64,000 bases of DNA, taken from Larimichthys crocea (Eukaryota; Chordata; Actinopteri; Sciaenidae). Made by a program: the position numbers and the translations under genes. The DNA is taken from NCBI RefSeq assembly GCF_000972845.2, contig NC_040025.1:17920126-17984125 (forward strand), in the 5' to 3' direction. The notes beneath the pieces are model-generated. The model was not told the DNA's origin. It saw only the letters and a program-made list of their open reading frames with translations, and ran no database searches. Each line of letters opens with the position of its first letter. Position 1 is the first letter of the stretch. Positions 13,273 to 26,888 of this stretch are shown here, one piece after another.

Positions 13273-13786
13273 GTAAGTTCAACTCATGGCTATAATATAA
13301 CCGTGCCAATCAAGAGCTTCAATAATGGTTGTTGCAGTAAGCTGCTGAGGGGTTGCAGATTCTACAAAGTAGCAACTCTCTTAACAGCAGAAGTACTCCC
13401 ACAGGCTAGAGCCCCGATACATCATACAATCAATTTCAAGTTGACCCACTCTGTGATTTGTCTTAGGCTAAGTCAATAAAGCAAAGTGGTGCTTCACTAA
13501 ATGATGTGATAGTGACGACAGCCATGATAATGATTTCATCCCAACACTATCTGACTCACTGGAAGTATGCTATTCCCTCTTGGGGCCAAACGGTACTCTA
13601 GTTTCCTGAAGAGATGTTTGAGCTGCAGCGCAGTGTCTTTATTACATCGTATGAATGAGACTTAAAAGGGAACCAACCTTTTCCGCAGCTGTAAACATGG
13701 CCTCTCTTTCACCCTCTGTTTATAAATTGGTTGTATTAGGGAGGAATGTCAGCACTCACTGTCAGGAGGAAGCCAGCCTATGCTAG

Positions 13787-13788
<2 letters not shown>

Positions 13789-13824
<36 letters not shown>
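13789..13824. repeat. (GT)n microsatellite
   Basis: Perfect GT run of about 36 bases. Confidence 0.95.
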
Positions 13825-13826
<2 letters not shown>

Positions 13827-15813
13827 TCTGCTCTTGCTCGGATACCGCTCGCTGCTTTGCAACTAAATCATTGCTGCCATGTCTTTTCGTTTATCTAGCA
13901 GCAAGCAAAAGGTCAAGTAGTGGGGGGTGAGGGTGGCCCACATTGCTCGGGGACTTAATGGGAAGACATAGGAAATTATAGCCAGTGTTAGGTTATCTTC
14001 CTCTCCAACTACCTATCCATACACACATCCAACACCAAGCCCTTCTTCTTTTTTTTTCAGTTACTAAAGAGACATCAAGTAGCTGCAGTGAAACAGCCAG
14101 ACCTCCCCGTCCTACACTTTATGTCTAGCTGTGTAATCTTGTTGGCTAAATTATCTCTGCACTGGTATCAGTGGAGGTCCTCAAGCAAAGCAGTAACACT
14201 CAACCCAAACCTTGTTGTTGTTCCCTCTCTATTTCTGTCTCTGTAATGCTCCATTCATTTTTTTTTTAGCTTCACATTTCATGTTTAATAGAGAGCGCTT
14301 CTCACAGTTAACCATGCGGAGAGAGGGGCAGAGCAGAGCGGAAGAAAAGGGGGGGGGGTTAAAAACAAAAACGGAAGCAGTCACTCACATCAGTGAAACC
14401 TTCAGATGGCTTATAAACAGAGTCGACCGTCTCAGTGGATTAACTCTGCCGAATATTTATATTTCCACATCCGAGTGAGCAGCACAGCCAGTGTCTGGTT
14501 GAGGGGGAATATTTACATTTCCTGTCTTTTCTCCTTCAATTACTTTGACAGGTCTAGAGGGGCCTGGGTGTCACAACCTGCTCCCGCCTCACAGAGTGGA
14601 GGTGTTAGATTGGTTTAGATTAGGGATGAGCCAGGATTGGGTGGTGGTGCCCCCAGCACCAGTACACTAGTTTGTAATTTACCTCCTATTGTCAACATGG
14701 AAGATCCTCCACCTCAGCAACTGACCTCCTGCTGTCTCCTCTGCTTATTGTTCAAGTGATAAGCCCTCAGTGTGTGTGTGTCCTCCTCCTGCTTGGTCAT
14801 TGGTAGCAGCCTTCTTGCAATCAGATTTGATGTGTGCAGCTTAGGCAGGCACAAAGCCTGCAATGGATTATGCTTCACTAAATGTTAAATCCCTTTATAG
14901 CCGTCTAGTGACATACAATATGTAAAACTGACCACCCTCAGAGAGGGATTTACACCGCCCCGGACATAGGAAGAGAGAAGAACCATGTACTGGAAAGCAG
15001 CGCAGAAACCGAAATAAATCGCCAACCAAAATACTGTTTTGATTGCTTTTGTCACAGGCAGCTTTACAAACATACAGGCCCGTGTCATCACACAGAAAAT
15101 AACACATAAGCTAGTATTGAAATCGTCTGCACACTCCCAATCTCTAGCCACCCTCCAATCTCTCTGCTTAGCCTTTCTATCCCTTGAAGATGGGTTCAGG
15201 CGGCTTAGTGCACATCGATTGGATGGGGAAGGGTGGAAGGAGAAGTGCAATGGGCCAGCAGGTGCGCCTACAGCTAAATCTAGCTCTGCTGCTGTTTTTG
15301 AAAAAAGGATGGAGGAGTGTGTCTATGGTGGTGGCCGGGGGACTGTGTCCCAGGTCATCTGTATAGTTGGCTGTTATAGCGTGGATGGGGGTTGGGGGAC
15401 AGCCCGATGCAGTGCTAGCAGACATACCAAATCGATCAGTGCCCTGTGGCTGAGCTCTCCTCTTCCCCGGGCCTGGCCAGACACCTCCAGAGCCTGTTCC
15501 CTACTCCAGCCCCCCTCCACCCCCCACCCCAGATTATAGATCCTCTCTCTGGAGATTATTCACACTGCCATGGGGGGGATCAATAGGAGACACCCTAGAA
15601 GCTCGGACACACACAAAAAAAAACATGTCAGTACACACACACACACACATACATACGCAGCATGCTGATAACCGGTATTTGTGCACTCTCACCAGTGTGC
15701 TGTAACACATATGCATGCACACTCTAACACATATACGAGGCATGCTTTTAAGAGTCACAAACACGGGTCCCTATCTCTGACAAGCACACTCGTGCACCAC
15801 ACACAAGCTCGGT

Positions 15814-15816
<3 letters not shown>

Positions 15817-15857
<41 letters not shown>
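15817..15857. repeat. (CA)n microsatellite
   Basis: Perfect CA run of about 41 bases, followed by a short AT-rich ATACATATATAC tail. A shorter CA run lies at about 15636-15648. Confidence 0.95.
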
Positions 15858-15861
<4 letters not shown>

Positions 15862-17729
15862 TATATACAGTACAGTCCACACGGCTCATCCCTTCTCTGT
15901 ACTGCAGCAGGACTGGTGCTGCAAAGCATGTCTCCTTCCTTCCTAACTAACTAACTGACTGGCTGGTCTGTTTAAAATGGAGAGAGCTAATGGGAACCCC
16001 CCCCTCCTTTCTACCTCGATTTATGTCACACAACATGGCTGCCACAGCCACATCAAGACTACACTTGATTTAAATGTAGCACTTTATTCTTAGATAGTGA
16101 TCGTTTGTGTAGTTAGCGCTGTGTTTAATACACAGAGTTTGCAGGCTAGACGGAGAGAAAAAAAACACCTTGTGTGTATGAGCGTTGGGGGGAGTTGTTG
16201 ATGTGGACAGCTGGCGCTTCTTGCCGCAGCTACCACAGAACCCTGGGGAGTGTGTGTGTGTGTCACTGTATGTGTCATGTGCACACACAGTAAGTTATAC
16301 AGCAGTAGTATGACTGACACACATGCACGTAGAGCTGGATAACCAGCCCTCCCTCCCTCCCTCCTTTCTTTAAACTCGAGACCAACAGTCACACAAACCT
16401 GTCCTGTTCTTTATGCTCCCCAAGGCTTCAGTGGTTCTTTCTTAAACATACGTCTGCTGTAATTTTCTGCACGTTGCATGTAATATATGTTGCCATTATT
16501 CCTAATGAAGCGCAATATCTGCGCACATGCTGACATTTATTGACCACATCCATTTTTTATGAACGTGTAAAATATGTGTAGCTTCTCCTTTGAAGTTGTT
16601 TCTACACAGCAACCTTTAGATATTGTTAGATTCTGTCATTTGAGCTGAAAAATGAGCTGAATTACATTTAATACCTTTTTAAAAATTGATTAGGTATTCA
16701 TTTGATCGAAGGATCATTTGATCATAGAATGACGATCCCGAGTGCTAATTTAGACGATGGCAATTTGTTCAATTGAAGTGCCTTTTTTCAGATGTTTAAT
16801 TCAGAAACCAAAGTAAATTATACTTTATATAAACACCGCACATCTGAATTCTGTTTCTCAGTATGGGTCCTCTTGAGAAACCAGCATAACCTGGTTCAGT
16901 TAAGTGCTGATTGGTTATTCTAGAGCCAAGACACCGTAGGCTAGAGCCCGATTAGCATAGCACACCCCCTCTGCTACAAAGACTAGCTGTCGATCAGTTT
17001 ACTGTTTCCAGTCAAGCTACCATGAGGGACAAGCCCTTGGAGTCATCTCATATTGAAACGTAGCAGTGTGAATCTGTAGCCTGTCGCTAACTGAACAGAT
17101 CTATTTTTAAAAAGCCCTCTCTCCGCTCTCCCCGTCTCTCCCCACGCTAGAGACTCTGGGAAAAGGGCTTTTTAGTGAAATCCAACCACCTGCCGACTGC
17201 TAAATGAGAAAGCGTGGGCTAGCCGAGAGGGAAAGGAGAGGAGAGGGGGTTGTCAAAGAGCCTCTGTTCTCCCCTAGGAGCTCAGTCAGCTGTAGGCCTG
17301 CCCTATTGTAGAGAGCTGATGGTATCGCTTGCCAGGTATTTCCCACTGCTTTTCCACTCAGAAGAAGGGAGAGTTGTTGGACTTGTGGATGAAGAGAGAG
17401 AGGAAAGAAAATTTGGGGTAGAATCAAGTGTCCGTGTGCCTCCGGGCCATGGCTGCCTGTTATGCCACCCCGCTGAGATCGGCCCAGCAGGAAGTGGCAC
17501 AAGGCAGCCGAGGTCATCAGCTGGTCTCCCTCTCAGAGGCGCTGTGGTCGGTGGTGGATCAGTAATAACACCGGCCTGCCTCTTTCTCCAGAGCTCTGTC
17601 TTTCTTGGCCCGCTAGTCCCCTCACACCCCTGCGGTTCCATTATTGCATTCCTTGTGCTATTTAATTTTAGGATCAGCACACTCAAGGGGGTAACTTTGC
17701 TCAAGCCGCACACTGTTCTGCTTTATATG

Positions 17730-17751
17730 TGCGTGTGTGTGTGTGTGTGTG
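17730..17751. repeat. (GT)n microsatellite
   Basis: GT run of about 20 bases. Confidence 0.9.
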
Positions 17752-18269
17752 CTCTGCCAGTGTGAGCCGAGCACCACTTTTAACAATGCAGGTGCGTCCT
17801 GCCTCATGGCTAACCCTCACCCACCTGCAAGCACGGCTTAAACAAACACCCCTCTTGATTTAATAAGCCTGCCTTGTATCCGAAAATATGCTCACATTCC
17901 TATTTTGTTTAGCTGATCTCATTCCACACCACCAACCACCACCACCCCCTATTGCTGTTTACAAAACATTGGCATATATGACTGTGTTCACAATGTGACT
18001 TTTCCATTGTTGGCGGCTCATAAAAGAGAGCCAGGGCTGATATTATCTAAGAGCTCATCCCCACCCCTCCTCTCTGCTGAAACGCTGCAGTAAATTAAAC
18101 AGCATCTTCTTTGCTTGATACAGAGCGAGTAGGACATGGCTCTTTTGCTGAGGCTGAGGTGTGTTTTAGATTAGACATGCTTGGCAACCGTAAGAGAATG
18201 GCTGGCTGAACAATGAGCTACAGCTGAGAAAATTGCTGTGTGTATACGGGTGTGTGTGCGTATGTATGT

Positions 18270-18288
18270 ATGTGTGTGTGTGTGTGTG
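18270..18288. repeat. (GT)n microsatellite with GTAT variants
   Basis: GT run preceded by TATG/GTAT variants from about 18250. Confidence 0.85.
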
Positions 18289-18810
18289 AGGTTATAACAA
18301 TGAATATTCCACTGCTTGAACTCAGAAGCAGCGACAATGTTCAGGATCAGATTTCAGCGAAGTTGCTCGGGTCTGAGGAAGTGCCGCTCAGTAGCTTCAT
18401 GATTATCTCCCAGCGTCGAAGTATTGAACTTTTCTCTCACTCGCTATCTGTCTGGGTGGCGTGGCGGTCGGCTGTGGATAGCAGGGCGGGGGCGAGTGGA
18501 AGAAGCTAAACTTACGGCTGCCGACGGAGTGAGAGCACTCTCTACTACAAAGGCCCTGCTGTGGTTCTCCCCTCCTACAGCGAAGGCTACATCCATCCAA
18601 CGAGCACACACTTCAACCCTTAAAAAAAAAAAAAGACTGCCCATCCCCCAGCACCACCACGTAGACCCCCACCAAGGCTAAACCTCTCGTCCCTCCCCTT
18701 TCCACTTCTCCACTTGAGTGAGGAGACCCACTTCCAAATGCACAAAATGGCAGGAATGTTTAACAAGCCAGGCGGACCCTGGAGGAACTGTGTGGCCCCG
18801 CTTCAACGAG

Positions 18811-18840
18811 CCCCCACCCCCACCCCCACCCAACCCAACC
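18811..18840 (-). repeat. C-rich tandem tract; potential G-quadruplex on the minus strand
   Basis: Three CCCCCA-type units are followed by two CCCAA units. The minus strand thus carries at least five runs of three or more G separated by one or two bases, which satisfies the usual G-quadruplex pattern. Any effect on transcription is unknown. Confidence 0.6.
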
Positions 18841-19536
18841 TCCCTAAGCTTTCCGTTACCCAGATTGTGAAGCGTTAACTCCGTTTTAACTTCCACATTC
18901 ATTGAGATTCGTGTTAGAGTCGATTTCAGAGAAATGCCCTTGAGGTAGTACACTTTTAGTGCCCAGGATGAATTCAAAATGTGCTTTTGACGTTCGAAGA
19001 ATAGACTCGCTTGCTGTCTGTGAATGATTAAACTAGATCCCCCCTCCCTCTCCACCTATCTTTTTCACTCACGCTGTCTGTTCTTTCCTCCTGTTGATGT
19101 GCTCTGGGGTGCAGACACGGAGATCTGGCCTCTCTAAATGAATGTGCCGACAAGGTGAAGGGACACTAAACCCTAATTCCCCCGATTTGACTCCTCCGAA
19201 ACATGTCATCTCATTCAGATTAGTCTCTTTTGTTCTCAGCCCTCCCCCCACTGCCTCCCTCTTGCTCTCCTCCTCCTCTTCCCGCTCTGTCTTTTTCAAC
19301 GCACACACACACTGTGTTGCTCACAGATCACACAATAGCACTGATGGATATTTTCATTCATGTTATCTTGTAAATGACTTCCAGGGATGGTGTAGAGGAG
19401 GGAGAGAGGGAAAAGCGAGAAGAGGGCAGTAGTGAGAGAGATATAATGCGTCACTCAGAGCCAGCGAGGGCGATAAACCCCCCTCCCCTTAGAACAGCTC
19501 ATTCAGCCCACAGCAGATAACAAGCCCACCCTGGGG

Positions 19537-19538
<2 letters not shown>

Positions 19539-19575
<37 letters not shown>
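19539..19575. repeat. (CA)n microsatellite
   Basis: Perfect CA run of about 37 bases. Confidence 0.95.
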
Positions 19576-19576
<1 letters not shown>

Positions 19577-20970
19577 CCTCTCAAAAAACAAAGCCCATGA
19601 TGTCACAGACACACTCATACACACTAGCCTCTCTACAAATGGTATCTTGGGTGTCAGAGCCATTTAATATCTTTGCCACCCCTCTTTTACTCTGCAAGCG
19701 GTAAGATAAACCACAGCCAGATCGATAACTCTTTTGACACAAACAAATAAATAACAGATGATGACACTGTCAGTCACTGAAAAAAAGGAGGAGGAAAAAA
19801 AAGCTAGCCGCACATCTATTGTTTGGGGAAAGTGTGGCTTAGTCCTTCTGTAAGGAATGGCTCAGCATGTGTTTTGGTGAAATGAGCACCAGCAGTGTGT
19901 GTTGTCATTGTAAATCTTACCTACGGTGTAAGGAAAAAAAAAAATCAAAGCTTTACAGAGCTGCAATATCATCTTCTTGGGTTTATGAATGTGTTAATGT
20001 TATGTTAAGAGTGCGGCACACCGTTGCACCAAATGGTAGGCAAAACCAACATTCAAATAGCTCGTCGCACCGCTTCCATCTGAATAGAAGGTCCGTTTTC
20101 AGCGTGGGCAATCCATTTTTAAGTCTATCAATTAAGTTTCAGTGTTTTTTGATTGCTTAGCCTGTTGAGCGTCTTTTACAGGTTATTATTTAAACCAAAA
20201 TAATTCACTCAGTTTGATCACATTCCCGGTTTTGTGTTTTAGTGCTAAAGGTGAATGGATGACTATTATGCTAATTTGCCTTTTGTGAATTTTAAATCTC
20301 TCTTTTTGTGATAATTCTAACCCATGGCTGTTTCTGGAAAGTACTGTGCCAGGCTTAGCTGTAACCATTAGCCATGTCCCCCTCTCTTCTGCCGCCTCCT
20401 CCTCCTTTTCCTATCCACAGAAGTGGCTGTGTGTTTTTGTCCTCTGCAGCGTGAATGTTTTTGTTAAGAAGATGAGGGTTCACGACCTGGCCATACCACC
20501 AGTCACATCCAATTTAACAGCACAGTCGGCCAGGGCCACCACCTCACACACACAATGTGAGATGACCGCTTTTAACACTTGTGAGGGTTATGTAATTTGG
20601 CAACAATTTAAAAGGGGACAGAGGGAGGATTTTTTTTTGTTTGTTTCACAACCAAACTAACCCAAAGCTGACTGGACGCGTGTATGTACAGTGACAGAAG
20701 TTATCATTTTGGAGGAAGGAGTTACAGTGATGACTCGGAGGGTGGAATGGGGTTAAAGCCAGTATTGCTCACTGGTGTATAAATGGAGTGGAACAATAAC
20801 ATAATTCCCCTTGGGCGTAATGTTTGCTTTGGAAAGGCAACCTTGTAGCGCTCCAAAAGTCCTTAATCCTATTACTCGCATTCCAATTGAATTTGACTCA
20901 AGGAGAAAAATGTCTTTTCAGCAGAGGTAACGGCACACAAAATAATATATTGCTAATTCTGGCTGCATAA

Positions 20971-21162
<192 letters not shown>

Positions 21163-22104
21163 TGATGTTTCGCCGCAAATCCACCCACCCATTCTGCGCG
21201 TCCCAAGTTGGAAAACAATGCTGCTGTTGTTCTAGTGCGCAAAAATTGCCCGAAGAAATCAGGGGAGTCGATGGCACCTTTTGCACCGTAATTAGGGGAT
21301 ATGGGTGCGTGGTTTTTTACCTTTTTGTCACACCGTGGAAGTCTGATGAGAATTCAATTCGTAGTGAAACAATTTAAAATCAGTTTGTGTCTTAAGGTTT
21401 GTGTCCAGGGTCATGTGGAATAAATAAAAGAGAGAATCAGGCTTGAATAATAACCACCTTTGTGATCCACTGGCAGTGTAATAATGGTTGTAATGGAAAT
21501 AAAGATGTTTGTTGATGCACTTAATTGATTTAATGAAGGAGACCGTCACCAGTTTTCAATTGATTTTTTTGTACAACATAATGTGGCCAAATTGCCTCTT
21601 TTGCTGAATAAAGAAAGAAATTAGTTTTTAATTTGCTCCTGAGAATGGCTGATTCATCAGGCTTGGTCAGTTTAGTGAAGTGGTTTCTCTGCAACAGGAC
21701 ACCTAAAATGTACCACACACACACACTTGTTTTTCCCACACTTCATTCTCTGTGTTTGCTAAAGGGGAAGTTTCATCTGAGTTTAGATAGTTTGCTGCAC
21801 TGTGTTTTTTTTGGCTGGCTGTTTCTTTATTGGTCCTCTGTATCGAGAGTGCAGGTTTGCAGTAATGTGACTGCCATTTAATGTGCAAAGACTGCTGGAA
21901 TATGTAATCGATGGGTCTGTGTTGCCAAATGAAGCGGCATCTAACCCTGCTGTCTTTTAACACACTGGTTGTCTGAGCAGAGGGCCCGCTGAGGGGCGGC
22001 CAGGCCCCAGGGGACCTAAATAATGGCTGCCAACAGCCAGGGTGATGATGGGAGGTCAGCTCAGAGGCCACACACACCACTTTTGAAAAAGGTGGAATAG
22101 TGTG

Positions 22105-22262
22105 TGTATCTATCTCTATCGCTCTCTCTGTCTCTCTCTCTCGAGATATATAATATATATATATATAATAATATAATATAATATATATATATAATATAAT
22201 ATATAATTAATATATATAGTATATATATATATATATATATATCTGTGTGTGTGTGTGTGTAC
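22105..22262. repeat. Compound microsatellite: (TC)n-(TA)n-(GT)n
   Basis: A TATC/TC stretch (about 22105-22144) runs into about 98 bases made only of A and T with TA/TAA units (22145-22242), then a GT run (22243-22260). A further GT tract follows at about 22298-22311. The pure A/T core is likely to melt or extrude easily. A long minus-strand reading frame through it is an artefact of the repeat. Confidence 0.9.
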
Positions 22263-25200
22263 ATTTGAGCTAAGTGTGTCGACACTTTTGTTTCAAGTGT
22301 GTGTGTGTGTATAAGGGGTTTTAAGGTGAGTTGTAGGCCTCGCAGAGGGGAGGACAGCCAGGTCCCACAGCAGCAGGGCTTTAATCGGATTGCTGCTAGA
22401 GAGTGCTGAGGACGGCAGGAACCCCTCCTCGTGCACGCACATGCGCACACACACACCACACTTGCACAAAAAACCCACACACCTGCACCTTGATTAAGAG
22501 CACCAAAAGAGGTCCGGGGCAGACAGAGGTAATCGTCCAGGGGGAGAGAGAGAGAGAATACTGGCTCCATTAGCTGACCTCTCTCCCTTTTCTCCCTCTC
22601 TCTCTCGCCCAATGTTACTCCACCACCACCCCCCCCATCCATCTGTAATTAATGAACAGCCATCTGCATGCCTGTATGTGTTTGAGCAGACTGTACCCTT
22701 GTCCTCCTATGTTAAAACAACAAGCCCCGCTGGCTCTGTAAACAAGTACAGCGTTTTTCAATGAGCTCACTTTGTCGCCAGGCTACACATCACAAAAGAC
22801 CGTCTCTGTGCTAGCTGCATTGAAAACTCGTAATCTCTATTTACTAGACCAGCACAAAATCCTCTTTTAGGATGACGGCTGATTTAGGTTGTAATTGCAC
22901 ACGATGGTTCAAACTACCGTCTAGCTGGCCAACCTCGAATCTACCCTGTAACCCTGCTCTCAAAACTAGGGCACAGACTTGTGCCTCTGGGAGAAAAAAA
23001 ATGCTCATCCACTCATTCTGCTCTTTTGTGGGACATAATGGTCAGTGTAATCTCTTCTCTTGCCACAATATATTGAAAAGGAAAGACAACAGGCAACTTG
23101 AGATCCATGTAAGCGAACCACGTATTAGACATCAACTCCTTCTCTTCCTATCCTCTCATCCCTCCCTGCCTCTGCCTCCAACCCCCACTTTTTTTCTTGC
23201 CGCACAAATTATCGATCAACCCCCCTCTGTGTGGGGGAACGGGGTTTTGGAGGCGCAGCAGAGGGGGAGGAAATTTCATTGGTCCTGAACCGAACAACCT
23301 CATCAATATTGCCCCTCTCGCACCCTTCACTTTTTTTCCTGTCTCTCTCTCTCGCTCCTCCCTCAGTCTTTAGGCTGCAACGGTCTCACTCATGTACTTT
23401 ATCTAATGACCTGTGAATCCAATTAGTGGTGTGTAGAAATCCTGAATGCAGCCATCAATCTCTCCCGCGTGGAGAAGAACAAGGATTGAAGCCTGCCTCT
23501 CTGTGTCGTTATATCTCTCTCTGCGGCGTGATGATTCTCAGACTTAGTGTTGTTGCATGTAATCGTGCTTCCACATTGTGTAACCACACATTGTCATTCA
23601 GCAAAAACACATGCAAAAAAAAAAAAAATCCTTTCTGCAGCATGATTGGGGTCATTCTGGACTTGGAGGACAATCATTTTCTCTATTTTGTTTACTCAAC
23701 AATGGCAGCTGTGGTGCCCACTCTAACCTCTGTGACATATTGATCCAGCCGTATAGATTTCAGTCCCCTGCCTTCCTCCTAAAATGTCTGCCCAGATACA
23801 GAGGTGACCAGTAGGAGGCCATTTTAACCATTAGATGTATGAAACAAAAGCACTGAAATGCAGCCCCTGTTAGATAATCCTATCATTATTATTAGAAAAG
23901 GGGAAAATGTCATAACAATAGTGCAAAAAAATTGCAAAGACAAGATAACATTTTTAAGACAATAGCACTAAAAGAGAAATATATTATAAAATAAAACGGC
24001 ACAAAATCTGAATTAAGGTGAATTAAGAACGTAAATTCCATCTCTCTATAAAATATATATTAAGATGTGTTTCCGAAGAAGTCTTTTATCCGCCCTGATG
24101 TGATCACTTAGCTCAACTAAGGGCCAACAATCCTCCGGTGTGTTTTCCCACAAGGGTTAGTTTCAGTTTACACCCGGTGCCTTGACCTTGTAATGTGTTT
24201 ACAATCTATATTTGATGAGAGTAATGCAGTGAACCTGCCGACCATAGACGTGCATGTTGAGTCCCTGCATGTTTGTCCTTATGTTTATTTTCTGGTCATG
24301 CGGCTTTATATTATGTCCATGCAGTTTGTGCACATTTTTCTGGTTCATTTATCTGGTTTAGATTCCCGCTGTAAGAGGAGACTGTAAGACAATAAGCCAT
24401 CTGACAGCGACTGAGCACTGAACAATCTGCAGCCATATCTGCCCATTGACCCTGGCTTCACCGATCCATCCTGCTTTCTTACCTCGATTGTCTCCTCTGT
24501 CTCCATTTCTCTCCCTCTCACTGTCTGTTTCTACACCTCACCCCCACCCTCTCATTCCCACTCCTCTTTATCCGCTGTCACTCACCTCCCTCCCTCCTCC
24601 CATCCTATGTTCTAGTCATTGTGTCCATGTCCTCAACGCTCATTGACCCCCCCCCCCTTCCTCCCGCTCTGCTTGTATCTAACCTCATTTGCTGTTATTG
24701 GCCGAGTCAGCTGTGTTCCATCCTCCCCACATCCCTCTTTCTTACTCCCTCTGCTTTCTCCCAGAATCCCCGTCTCCCTCCCTCTTTTGCTAATGGAGTG
24801 ATTGCAGAGTTTCTCCCTCTGGGAACGCAGGATTGAGCAGCCCAGTCAGCCAACACACACCCACACACAGGCTCTCTCATACACACGCGTGTGCACACAC
24901 ATGTCTACTCCTGGATCTGCTTATGGACATTTAATTAGATGCCATGTACAATGCAATTATCTTGCCAGGAGTCCAGCTCATATGTTACAGGCCTGATCAG
25001 CTTAAAGGGATGAGGGATTTTCTTTGTCATATAACCAGCATACTGTGTGTGTGCGTGCGTGCTTGCATGTGGTGTGTGCGTTCGTTTTGTGCCCCTCGTC
25101 TTGGCATCAGTTCAAAAAAACACAGTGTAAGATTATTAGTCATCTCAAGATTGAGCGTGCTCTGTTTGCATTGTTGCAGATGTGTGCAAGCAAATTTGTG

Positions 25201-26863
25201 TTACGTTTAACATTCAAATGTGTGTTTGTCAAATAACAGCGTCCACATGTGCACATTGTACACATGCGTGTTACTGAAAGAAATTGATGTGTCAATCTAA
25301 ATAATGAGATGTGTTAAAACAAAAAGGTGTGTCTGCAAATGAAGCAAATTTTCCCATAAACCTTAGCTCCTCCTTTGGCTTTGAATCTTCCATGCTGGAT
25401 TTGTAGAAATGACGTTGTCTCCTTGTGACAGGTGAAATTATCTTCTCTTTTATGGTGTTTGATGAATTTTTAAATAAAATGACGATAGTTTGGAATAGGA
25501 AAAAGCCGATAGGTTGATTAATGGGTCGATTATTGTTAGGGAATGGCCAGCCTGGGAGCCGTTTGGTTTGATGGCGAGTCCACAGAGAAATAAAGTTAGT
25601 GGATGGAGTTGGAGAATAATCCGATTATATAGAACAGACAAATTACGGATTTCTTTTGGCTAGTTCCCAGGCGTTGCCAAGCTTATTCGACCATTACTCT
25701 CAGCATGGACTGGGCTTCTTTCAGTGGCGAGTAGATGAGCCCATTTTTGGTTTAAAACGCCGGCATATATATTCCCTGATTTTACGCTGCTCTTCCGATA
25801 ATAATAGATTTTAAAATGTCCTATTGCTGTAGATTAATCACCAAAACTGATGAAACTCTTGACCTCTAATTTGTAGAGGTAGCTTGAAAATGATAAACAC
25901 CAATTATAGTTGTATAGTTTTCTACATTTTCGATTAACACCAACAGTTATTTCAAGGACTATAACGGAAAACAAAGACTATGAATTCTCAGTTATGTTTT
26001 CATGATACACAAAGTACTAGATTTATGCCACTAATTTAATTAAATTTATCAAGCTTCTTGTTCTGCAGTTAAGTGTTTAAGTTAAGTGTGTTTCCCTGTT
26101 GTCATGTAAACAGCACGCGTACACCTCCACTGCACACACACACACACACACAAATGGTAATTGTATCTCGCAGAACTGTTTCCTGATGGTTTTAGCTGGT
26201 GCTTATCATACAGCCCTGAAAGATGCCACCTAATTAAAAATGTTTGATAAAGATGCAAATATATGTGCATAAACACGCATGCTTAACATGAGCAGTTATT
26301 AGGTTTCCTGTGGACCCTGAGTGCAGTCCTGATGGAGTCCAAAATGCTGAGAATTAGCTTAACAATGAGCTCCACTAGCTCATTAGCTGGCAGCTAGCCT
26401 GTCTGCACACATTCAACAAAAACATCAGCGAATGTACAACGATGCGTTAGTAAGCGGAGTTTCCCATCCTCAGATTTCTCCCTTTTTATGTAAAGCCGCA
26501 GTGTCAAAGCGCCTTGTGATGCATGCAGCAGTCAATGAAAGGAAGATGCAGAACTTCTAATGCAGAACCTTCTTTAACTTAAAAAGCCTCTCATTGGTGC
26601 TGAGCCATTGACTTGGTGGTAGGAGGTTGACTAGACAGGCATCACTTGTCTCATGTCACTGCCTTGAAGGCTGAGCTCTGTCTTTTTATCTTCCCGTTTC
26701 TTCCCTCACGACCACCCTCCACCCCCATCGAACATTTTGAAATGCAATTATGGATCAGTGAGCACCGCCATCAGTCGCACTTCTTGTTAATATTTATCGA
26801 GTGGAGCAGCAGCCGCAGCCATCTCTTGAGAGAGGGGCGCTACCCTCATTAGGGGCAATTTTC

Positions 26864-26888
26864 TGTGTGTGTGTGTGTGTGTGTGTGT
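26864..26888. repeat. (GT)n microsatellite
   Basis: GT run of about 25 bases. A shorter CA run lies at 26135-26152. Confidence 0.9.

Noticed and set aside
13021..13479. 152-codon frame overlapping coding exon 1
   Set aside because: Out-of-frame shadow of the rere exon; Ala/Arg-rich because of GC-rich codons read in another frame, and it continues through the splice donor.
15039..15539. 166-codon plus-strand frame
   Set aside because: No domain; overlaps other equally long frames on both strands in a GC-moderate intron, as expected by chance.
22061..22642. 193-codon minus-strand open frame
   Set aside because: It runs through a TA/GT/TC compound microsatellite and gives low-complexity Ile/Tyr and Arg/Glu strings; no domain or splice logic.
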